Below the pieces are notes generated by a model. It searched no databases. It was not told the DNA's origin and saw nothing but the letters and a program-made list of their open reading frames with translations. A program made the position numbers and the translations under genes. Positions 1 to 6,082 of a stretch of DNA of 44,768 bases are shown here, piece by piece. This DNA comes from Larkinella soli (GTDB lineage Bacteria; Bacteroidota; Bacteroidia; Cytophagales; Spirosomataceae): assembly GCF_003703975.1 (NCBI RefSeq), contig NZ_QTJY01000032.1, forward strand, positions 1-44,768, read 5' to 3'. Each line of letters opens with the position of its first letter. Within the stretch, counting starts at the first letter, position 1.

Positions 1-620
1 GGCTGCTGGCGCGGGGGCCGCGCGTGCGGCTTTCGGCCGAGCAGGTCCGGGATCAGACGCTGGCCCTCAGCGGCCTCATCAGCCCCAAAATGTATGGTCC
101 GAGCGTGATGCCGCCCCAGCCGGAGGGCATCTGGCAATCGCCCTACAACGGAGAAAGCTGGAAGCTGAGCCAGGGCGGGGACCGCTACCGGCGGGCTTTA
201 TATACCTACTGGAAACGGACGTCTCCGTATCCATCCATGATCAGCTTTGACAGCCCCAGCCGCGAGTTCTGCCAGAGCCGCCGGATCCGGACCAACACGC
301 CCCTGCAGGCGCTGGTGACGCTCAACGACCCGGTGTATGTGGAAGCCGCCCGCCGACTGGCCGAGGAATTGCAGCAGCGGGGTACGACGGCCGAGCAGCA
401 GCTGCGGGCCGGTTATCGCAAGGTGCTTTTCCGGGAGCCGTCGCCCCGGAAACTCGCCGTTCTGCTTGGTTTATACCGGCGCAGCGAGTCCTATTACCGA
501 CAGCACCCGGAAGAAGGCCGCACGCTGGTGGCCTGCACCGACGCCACTCCCCAGCTGGCGGCCCTGACCGTGACGACCAACGTTCTTCTCAATCTGGATG
601 AGGTCATTTCGAAGGAGTAA
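1..620 (+). CDS. DUF1553 (PSD1) cytochrome-type protein, 3' end only
   Basis: The reading frame is open at the left edge (first full codon at position 3), so this is the C-terminal 205 or so residues of a larger protein. It contains the C-terminal part of DUF1553/PSD1: the run RLSAEQVRDQ, then YWKRTSPYPSM, then the TPLQALVTLNDP block. The same blocks occur near the C-terminus of the 1160-aa protein at 24730-28212 (RLSAEQIRDN, IWKRSSPPPMM, TPLQALVTLNDP), so the two are paralogues. In that family an N-terminal PSCyt1 haem domain and DUF1549 precede this part, and a DUF1501 gene is usually adjacent. Here the downstream neighbour is an unrelated minus-strand gene, so any partner would lie upstream, outside the window. 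The GTG at 24 is an internal valine, not a start. The family is exported; its biochemical role is poorly defined. Confidence 0.9.
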   Translation, partial: LLARGPRVRLSAEQVRDQTLALSGLISPKMYGPSVMPPQPEGIWQSPYNGESWKLSQGGDRYRRALYTYWKRTSPYPSMISFDSPSREFCQSRRIRTNTPLQALVTLNDPVYVEAARRLAEELQQRGTTAEQQLRAGYRKVLFREPSPRKLAVLLGLYRRSESYYRQHPEEGRTLVACTDATPQLAALTVTTNVLLNLDEVISKE

Positions 621-647
621 GGACCGGAATTGCCGTTGATCGGCTTC

Positions 648-1193
648 TTACCAGTTCTTGACGAGCCGGCCGGCCATATGCAGCGAGTTGCCGTCGAGGA
701 TGACGGTTCCGATCAGGTTGTCTTTTACCACCCGTTTTCCCTGTTTGGACAGGTCCTCCGGCACTTCCTTACTGAAGCCGAACCGCTCGCCGTTCGACTC
801 GTAGTAAAAAATCAGGGGCTCGAAGGTTCCGTCCGCGCTGTTTTCGCTCAGGCTGTAGGTAACCGCCGGTTTGCCCGGGACCGGCACCTCGATGGTGACG
901 GCGATGGCCGAAAGCTGCCCGTTCTTATAAACGGCATTGTGGTAAGCCATCCGGATGCCCTTCTCCCCGAGCATGACGACGGCTTTATCCAGCAGTTCCT
1001 GCGACAACTGGGGCTTGATGACCAGATAAGTGTCCCCTTCTTTCTGGCTTACCGAAACGGCCGACCGGACGCCGGTGGTCGGGGGCACGGTGGCGAAGAG
1101 GGGTGACTGCACGAGGCACGTCAGCGCGATCAGAGAAGAAACAAACCGTTTGCCGGCCAATTGGCCGGAAGAGAGCTGCTGCATGTTTTGCAT
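648..1193 (-). CDS. Secreted protein of unknown function, downstream of PadR
   Basis: This encodes 181 residues that I cannot assign to a family. The N-terminus has basic residues (GKR), a hydrophobic stretch (FVSSLIALTCLVQSPLFA) and a likely signal peptidase site before TVPP, so it is probably exported. The remainder is a mixed alpha/beta sequence with no cysteines in the predicted mature part and no recognisable catalytic motif. The first ATG is used here, but a second in-frame ATG three codons later is also possible. It lies 58 bp downstream of the PadR gene on the same strand with no visible terminator between them, so it is probably co-transcribed from the PadR sigma-54-type promoter. 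Its role may relate to envelope stress or efflux, but that rests on context only. Confidence 0.65.
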   Translation of the reverse strand: MQNMQQLSSGQLAGKRFVSSLIALTCLVQSPLFATVPPTTGVRSAVSVSQKEGDTYLVIKPQLSQELLDKAVVMLGEKGIRMAYHNAVYKNGQLSAIAVTIEVPVPGKPAVTYSLSENSADGTFEPLIFYYESNGERFGFSKEVPEDLSKQGKRVVKDNLIGTVILDGNSLHMAGRLVKNW

Positions 1194-1251
1194 GATAGGG
1201 TTGAATGGGTTGTTATAAAATGGATGGATGATTCAGGTGGTAACTGTTTGC

Positions 1252-1590
1252 TCAGGCAAGACCGGTTCCGAAGGCGGTTTTGGGAATTCCGGCCCACAGT
1301 TCATTGCGGACCCGGCGGGCCTCCTGCAGGGCTTGTTCACCCGTGGTCGTCACGACAAAAAGCCGCTTGCGACGTCCTCCGCGCTCGGCGGTGGCCTCCC
1401 CGAAACGGGAACTGACCAATCCTTTTTCCTCCAGACGCTGCATGGTCCGGTGCACGGCTCCGAGGCTCATGGGCCGCTCCAGCCGACGGCCGAGTTCCTC
1501 CACGACCGCTACGCTGTAGGCATCATCATAAAGCAGGGCAATCGTCAGCAGGACCAGTTCTTCAAATTCACCCAACTGTGTTCCTTTCAT
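1252..1590 (-). CDS. PadR-family transcriptional regulator
   Basis: A 112-residue winged-helix protein of the short PadR (PF03551) type. The N-terminal run GEFEELVLLTIALL is the first helix of the family. SVAVVEELGRRL, GAVHRTMQRLEEKGLV and the basic wing RGGRRKRLFVVT form the DNA-binding core, and a short C-terminal helix serves dimerisation. PadR proteins repress, often in response to small toxic or phenolic compounds. In Cytophagales they commonly accompany FtsX-like permeases, as here (permease at 3425). The promoter region just upstream holds a -24/-12 promoter, a 10-bp palindrome over the start region and tandem upstream sites, so the gene is probably both autorepressed and activated by a sigma-54-dependent regulator. 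The target set is inferred. Confidence 0.88.
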   Translation of the reverse strand: MKGTQLGEFEELVLLTIALLYDDAYSVAVVEELGRRLERPMSLGAVHRTMQRLEEKGLVSSRFGEATAERGGRRKRLFVVTTTGEQALQEARRVRNELWAGIPKTAFGTGLA

Positions 1591-1611
1591 GTCCGGGCCA
1601 ATATCTTTCCA

Positions 1612-1621
1612 CTATGCATAG
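1612..1621. promoter_or_regulatory. Palindrome, possible PadR autorepression operator
   Basis: CTATGCATAG is a perfect 10-bp palindrome. It touches the -12 element of the PadR promoter (position 1621) and extends toward the predicted transcription start near 1609. A repressor bound here would block initiation. PadR proteins often repress their own genes through short palindromes; the assignment to this PadR is inference. Confidence 0.4.
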
Positions 1622-1635
1622 CAAATAAACTGCCA
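1620..1635 (-). promoter_or_regulatory. Sigma-54 (-24/-12) promoter of the PadR gene
   Basis: Read on the minus strand the sequence is TGGCAG-TTTAT-TTGCT. It matches the RpoN consensus TGGCAC-N5-TTGCW with one mismatch and has the required GG-N10-GC spacing. The spacer and -12 block (TTTAT-TTGCT) are identical to those of the permease promoter at 3382-3397, which supports a shared function. The predicted start, about 12 nt downstream of the GC, is near 1609, some 20 nt before the ATG. Confidence 0.72.
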
Positions 1636-1699
1636 GTTTTCCAAAAACCTTGTTTCCAGCACGGCAGGGGTGTTTTCTACGGAAATGCGGCCGGGCCGC

Positions 1700-1736
1700 C
1701 GTCCATAAGCGGACACCGGCTGTACGATTCGGGACG
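1700..1736 (-). promoter_or_regulatory. Tandem upstream activator sites of the PadR gene
   Basis: Two 16-bp imperfect palindromes are separated by 5 bp, so their starts are 21 bp (two helical turns) apart. Read toward PadR they are CGTCCC-N4-CGTACA, then N5, then TGTCCG-N4-TGGACG. The same arrangement, with the same half-sites, lies upstream of the permease gene at 3280-3316. The proximal edge is 64 bp from the -24 element, typical for an enhancer-binding activator of sigma-54. The activator is not encoded in this window. Confidence 0.65.
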
Positions 1737-1742
1737 GTGGTT

Positions 1743-3086
1743 TCAGAACCGGTCGACCACGCCGTTATGCTCGAACCGGGTGTCTTTCACGGCGCCGAGA
1801 CCGTTGAACCGGTATTGCAGACCCACGATGCCGGTCGGCGGGTTGGGGAAGGTCAGCTCGCAGGCCTTCAGGCCGTTAACATGGAGCGTAACGTGTTGAT
1901 CGACGGCTTCGACGCGCAGTTTGGTCCATTGGCTCAGGTCGGCTCCCAGCCGGGAGAGGTCGGCCTCACGGCTGTTCAGGCCTTTGCCGCAGAAGTATAG
2001 ATTCAGTTCGCCCACGCAGGTCCGGGCCGCCAGCGGAATGATGATGATGTCGTCCTTGCACTGGATCAGCACCTCTACAGACTGGCAGGCCCCGGCCCCC
2101 TCCCGGTATTCGACTTTCAGGGTAGTTTCAAAAACGAAATTGTCGTTCATGAGGTCACCCAGGTCGCGCTGGTTGAAAAAACGGACTTTAGGAGCCTTCG
2201 GACGAAGCGAATACCGGTAGGTTTTCAGGAGGTTTTCATCCACCTCGACCCGGTCGTTCCGGACGATGTCCGCCTTTTTGAAGTAGAACGGGATCGGGTC
2301 CTCCTCGATCAGACCGAGCCAGCCGTCGGTCGTGACCTGCAGATCGTGCGTGCGGGCCACCTGCCCGTCGGCCAGCAGTTTGGTCCGGAAGAAGCCGGGA
2401 TAGTAATAAATCGCCGAGTGGGCGTGGTTATTCTTCGAAACCAGCGTTTTACGTCGGATATCCCAGGTCTGGACGATGAACACCGAGTCGGTTCGGGCGG
2501 CCCGGGCGTCGTAATGAAACACCACCGAGTTCGGGACGCCCCGGGTTACCATCTTGTCGGCCCGGAAGGAGAAGCGGGCGGGGTCGATGGGGGCGGGATG
2601 CCGGCTGAAGGCAATGATCAGATAGCCGACACCGGCCAGCAGCAGCCCGGAAATCACCCAGACGGCTTTCCGGAATTTTACGGCCCTTCCGGTGCGGCCG
2701 GGTTCCGGCCCTCCGGCGGCTGCCGGGATCACCCTCGGAGCGGCAACCGCGGGCAACGGTTCAGGGCCGACGGACACCGGTCCGGAATCGGTGGCGGTGC
2801 CGACCGGTCGGGTTTCCTGCCGGCGAAAGCTCCGCCAGTCGGCATAACCGGCAAACTGGGCCAGCACGTTCAGGGTCGTCAGCGTCGGGGTGTTCTCATA
2901 CCGGAGTTTGCCCCAGATGCGCTTGAGGGTGGTTACGCTGAGTCGGACACCGGTCTGATCCTGAATCGTTTCGCTGAGCTTTTCGAAATCATAGTGGTTC
3001 CAGTCGGAGCCGCTGCCCCAGCCCAGCTGCGCTTCGATTAAACGGAGACATTGCTGAAGGTACTGTTCTTCCGTAGTCTTTGTCAT
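1743..3086 (-). CDS. Membrane protein: regulator-like N-terminus, one TM helix, LamG-like exterior
   Basis: A 447-residue protein with an unusual layout. Residues 1-90 are a soluble helical region (EEQYLQQCLRLIEAQLG, SVTTLKRIWGKL, TLNVLAQFAGYADW). I have seen this type at the N-terminus of Bacteroidota membrane proteins; it looks DNA-binding or protein-binding. A Pro/Ala/Gly-rich linker follows, then one TM helix at about 141-160 (VWVISGLLLAGVGYLIIAF), then a periplasmic part. That part has a beta-rich region and a C-terminal concanavalin/LamG-like region (about 300-447, with QWTKLRVEAVDQHVTLHVNG). I chose the ATG at 3086: the frame stays open further upstream, but that extension is Arg/Gly-rich and overlaps the regulatory region. 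Possible roles are a transmembrane signal transducer or a sensor coupled to the flanking efflux genes; function is unassigned. Confidence 0.7.
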   Translation of the reverse strand: MTKTTEEQYLQQCLRLIEAQLGWGSGSDWNHYDFEKLSETIQDQTGVRLSVTTLKRIWGKLRYENTPTLTTLNVLAQFAGYADWRSFRRQETRPVGTATDSGPVSVGPEPLPAVAAPRVIPAAAGGPEPGRTGRAVKFRKAVWVISGLLLAGVGYLIIAFSRHPAPIDPARFSFRADKMVTRGVPNSVVFHYDARAARTDSVFIVQTWDIRRKTLVSKNNHAHSAIYYYPGFFRTKLLADGQVARTHDLQVTTDGWLGLIEEDPIPFYFKKADIVRNDRVEVDENLLKTYRYSLRPKAPKVRFFNQRDLGDLMNDNFVFETTLKVEYREGAGACQSVEVLIQCKDDIIIIPLAARTCVGELNLYFCGKGLNSREADLSRLGADLSQWTKLRVEAVDQHVTLHVNGLKACELTFPNPPTGIVGLQYRFNGLGAVKDTRFEHNGVVDRF

Positions 3087-3279
3087 ACGCGATCCATGGT
3101 TTCCGGTGGCAGGCCGACGACCTCCACCGGATCGGGATAACCCGCACACATTACGTGCCATGCCCAAAAAAGCGGCCCGGTGATCCGGCCCGATAGCAGC
3201 CTGCCGCCGAACCGGCCCGAAAATCGCTTTCGGGACGTGTCTCCCGGCCCGAAGCCGACCGGCCGGAAAGGCCCCGGTC

Positions 3280-3316
3280 TGTCCTAAAGCGTACATTTTC
3301 TGTCCGGTAGCGGACA
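3280..3316 (+). promoter_or_regulatory. Tandem upstream activator sites of the ABC permease gene
   Basis: Read toward the permease, TGTCCT-N4-CGTACA is followed after 5 bp by the perfect palindrome TGTCCG-N4-CGGACA (3301-3316). The order, half-sites and 21-bp phasing equal those at 1700-1736. The proximal edge is 65 bp from the -24 element (64 bp at PadR) and 109 bp from the ATG (110 bp at PadR). Such matched geometry at two promoters is hard to explain by chance. Confidence 0.7.
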
Positions 3317-3381
3317 CCGCCCCGGCACGTTCCCGGCGCGAAAACCCGCATTTCAGGCCGGATTCCGGCTTTTGGCGGGAA

Positions 3382-3397
3382 TGGCAATTTATTTGCT
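3382..3397 (+). promoter_or_regulatory. Sigma-54 (-24/-12) promoter of the ABC permease gene
   Basis: TGGCAA-TTTAT-TTGCT fits TGGCAC-N5-TTGCW with one mismatch and has exact GG-N10-GC spacing (GG at 3383-3384, GC at 3395-3396). The predicted start near 3408 leaves a leader of about 17 nt before the ATG at 3425. Confidence 0.75.
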
Positions 3398-3424
3398 CAG
3401 CAAAAATAGATTTAATACGATTTC

Positions 3425-6067
3425 ATGAAGCGGCAAACCGATTCTCCCCATCCGCCCCGTCTGGCCGACCGCCTGCTGGAATGGTTCGTGGCACCCCACC
3501 TGCTCGAATCCCTCCAGGGCGACCTCCACGAGGAATTTGCCTGGCAGGTCAGGCGCATCGGCGCGGCACGGGCCCGCCGGCGCTACTGGCTGGACGTGCT
3601 GGGTTTCCTGCGCCCGTATGCCATCCGAAGAAAGCCGAACGACGAACCACAACCTTTCCCTCTGCATCCCGATATGATTCGAAATTACATTAAAATCGCC
3701 TGGCGCAATCTCGCCCACACCAAAACCTTTTCACTCATCAACGGCTTCGGACTGATGCTGGGGCTGGCCTGCGCCCTTCTGATCTTCGTGGTGGTCGATC
3801 ACGAAACCGGTTACGACCAGCACCACAGCAAAGGCGACCGGATTTACCGGGTGGAAACCTCGAACACCGGCGAATCCTCCCCGCACCCCGGCACTTATAC
3901 GGAGATGGGGGCGGTCTTACGGAATGAGGTGCCGGAAATTGAAACCGTCGCACCGGTTTTCTACGACTGGGGCCAGAACCTTTCCCTTCCCGCCGACGGT
4001 AAATTCTTTAAAGAGCCGGTCGCTTTCGTGGACCCCGGCCTGTTCAATCTGCTTGATTACCAGTGGCTCACCGGCGATGCCCGCACGGCTCTTTCCCGGC
4101 CCGGCCAGGTGGTGCTGACCGAGTCGACGGCCCGGAAGTTCTTCAATTCGGCTGACGTCACGGGAAAAACCCTCCGGCTCGGCGACCGCCACGACCTGCT
4201 GGTGACGGGCGTCCTGAAAGACCATCCGGTCAATACCAACTTCCCCTTCGATGTCCTGGTGTCGGCCGCGACCCTGAAGCAGGTGAAGCCGGATTACGAT
4301 ACGCACGGCTGGGGCGGCTTCGGGGATAGTTATCAGGTGTATGTCTTGCTGAAAAAGGGCATTGCACCAGACCGACTGGCCGGCCGCTTCCGCGCCATTC
4401 AGAAGAAATATCAGGATGCGAAAACCATTGAGGTCCAGCGGTTCGTGCTCAACCCGCTGTCGGAACTTCATTACGGCTATAATTTCAGCGGGCGGCAGGC
4501 CAGCCCCAAACTGCTCAATATGCTGCTGGTGATCGGCGGGTTCGTGCTGCTGATCGCCTGCATCAACTTCATCAACCTGACCACCGCCCGCGCCCTGAAA
4601 CGGGCGAAGGAAATCGGGGTTCGCAAGGCCATCGGCAGCAACCGGAAGTCGCTGGTTTACCAGTTTCTGGTGGAAGCCGGGCTGATCACCTTCCTGGCCA
4701 CCCTGTTTTCCCTCGGGCTGGCCTGGGCCGTGCTGCCGGCGGTGGCCGGCCTGATGGGCCTGCCGCTGACGACGGCGGACCTCTTTACGCCCCAGGTCGG
4801 ACTGTTTCTGACGATTCTGCTGGTGATGACTACCCTGCTCGCCGGTACCTATCCGGCCTTCCGGCTGTCGGCCCTGCCGCCGATCCGGGCGCTGAAGAAC
4901 AACCGGCTGCCGGGCGCGGGGTCGGGCATCTCGCTGCGGCAGGGTCTGGTGGTGGTGCAGTTTACGGTGTCGATGGTGCTCATCAGCAGCACGTTGCTGA
5001 TCAACCGGCAGCTGTCGCTGTTCCGAAACTCGGATCTGGGCTTTAACAAGGAAGCCATCCTCACGGTCGGGCTGCCGAATAACGATCCCGGAAAACTGCA
5101 AACCCTCCGCAACCGGCTGGTCGAGTCTCCGCAGATCAAAGACGTCAGTTTCTCGCTCAACAGCCCGTCGGCCGAGAGCAACTGGATGCAGATGATGCAG
5201 TACCGGAAGAGTGCCCAGCCGGTGGAGATCCGAACCCAGATGAAATTTGTGGATTCGCATTTTCTGGCTACCTACGGCATCCGGCTGGTGGCGGGCGAAG
5301 CCTTCCGGGACGGCGACACGCTGCCGAAAGCCGTCATCAATGAAGTATTTCTCCAGCGCATGGGCCTCGACCGGCCGGAGAAAGCGCTGGGCCAGCTGGT
5401 TTACTACGGAGACGGGAAAGAATCCATGCCCATCGTCGGCGTCGTGAAAACCTTCCATGTCAACTCGCTGCACCAGGGCATCGACCCGACCATCCTGCGG
5501 GTGGTTCCCAAACACTTTTACCAGGCCGGTATCAAACTGGAATCCGGAAACCGGTCGTCCGAAAACCTTCAGGCCGCCCTCTCGACCATCGAAACCGTCT
5601 GGAAGGCGACGTTCCCCAACCAGGTCTTCGGGTATGAATTTCTGGACCAGACGCTCGCCCAGGCCTACCATAACGAAACCCGGACCGCCCGTCTGATCGA
5701 GACCGCTACCGGGATCGCCATCCTGATCGCGTGTCTGGGTCTGTTCGGGCTGGCGACGTTCGCGGCCGAATCCCGCACGAAGGAAATCGGCGTCCGGAAG
5801 GTACTCGGAGCCTCCGTGGCCGGTATCGTGGCGCTGCTCTCGAAAGACTTCCTGAAGCCGGTCGTCGCGGCCATCGTTCTGGCTACGCCGGTCGCCTGGT
5901 ACGGCATCGACCAGTGGCTGGATAATTTCGAATACAAGACCACCATCGACTGGTGGGTGTTCGTGCTGGCGGGCGCGCTTGCCGTGGTCGTCGCCCTGCT
6001 GACGGTCAGTTTCCAGAGCCTCAGGGCCGCCCTGACCAATCCCGTCAAAAGCTTACGATCCGAATAA
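3425..6067 (+). CDS. ABC transporter permease, MacB/FtsX type with permease prefix domain
   Basis: An 880-residue protein. Residues 8-75 form the soluble 'permease prefix domain 2' found in Cytophagales (ADRLLEWFVAPHLLESLQGDLHEEF). Two MacB-PCD/FtsX units follow. Each begins with a TM helix (FSLINGFGLMLGLACALLIFVV near residue 100; SGISLRQGLVVVQFTVSMVLI near 510), continues with a large periplasmic domain, and ends in an FtsX core with KEIGVRKAIG (near 396) and KEIGVRKVLGA (near 785). The last helices end in NPVKSLRSE, as usual for the family. No ATPase gene is adjacent, so the protein must use an ATPase encoded elsewhere. Family members act in efflux or envelope-stress responses. A sigma-54-type promoter with tandem upstream sites precedes the gene. 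Confidence 0.93.
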   Translation: MKRQTDSPHPPRLADRLLEWFVAPHLLESLQGDLHEEFAWQVRRIGAARARRRYWLDVLGFLRPYAIRRKPNDEPQPFPLHPDMIRNYIKIAWRNLAHTKTFSLINGFGLMLGLACALLIFVVVDHETGYDQHHSKGDRIYRVETSNTGESSPHPGTYTEMGAVLRNEVPEIETVAPVFYDWGQNLSLPADGKFFKEPVAFVDPGLFNLLDYQWLTGDARTALSRPGQVVLTESTARKFFNSADVTGKTLRLGDRHDLLVTGVLKDHPVNTNFPFDVLVSAATLKQVKPDYDTHGWGGFGDSYQVYVLLKKGIAPDRLAGRFRAIQKKYQDAKTIEVQRFVLNPLSELHYGYNFSGRQASPKLLNMLLVIGGFVLLIACINFINLTTARALKRAKEIGVRKAIGSNRKSLVYQFLVEAGLITFLATLFSLGLAWAVLPAVAGLMGLPLTTADLFTPQVGLFLTILLVMTTLLAGTYPAFRLSALPPIRALKNNRLPGAGSGISLRQGLVVVQFTVSMVLISSTLLINRQLSLFRNSDLGFNKEAILTVGLPNNDPGKLQTLRNRLVESPQIKDVSFSLNSPSAESNWMQMMQYRKSAQPVEIRTQMKFVDSHFLATYGIRLVAGEAFRDGDTLPKAVINEVFLQRMGLDRPEKALGQLVYYGDGKESMPIVGVVKTFHVNSLHQGIDPTILRVVPKHFYQAGIKLESGNRSSENLQAALSTIETVWKATFPNQVFGYEFLDQTLAQAYHNETRTARLIETATGIAILIACLGLFGLATFAAESRTKEIGVRKVLGASVAGIVALLSKDFLKPVVAAIVLATPVAWYGIDQWLDNFEYKTTIDWWVFVLAGALAVVVALLTVSFQSLRAALTNPVKSLRSE

Positions 6068-6082
6068 GTCGGACTCATTCCA

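Larger units (their letters stand above)
3087..3424. other. Divergent intergenic regulatory region
   Basis: This 338-bp stretch separates the minus-strand membrane protein gene from the plus-strand permease gene. The right half holds the tandem activator sites (3280-3316) and the sigma-54 promoter (3382-3397) of the permease. I see no convincing promoter for the minus-strand gene. The open frames that cross the region are Arg/Gly-rich and not gene-like. Confidence 0.6.

Noticed and set aside
3087-3317. N-terminal extension of the minus-strand membrane protein up to 3317
   Set aside because: The extra 77 residues are Arg/Gly-rich, unlike the family, and overlap the tandem palindromes; the ATG at 3086 gives a normal N-terminus.
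3917-5671. A 584-codon open frame on the minus strand opposite the ABC permease
   Set aside because: His/Gln/Arg-rich with no fold signature, and it would need to overlap fully a well-supported permease.
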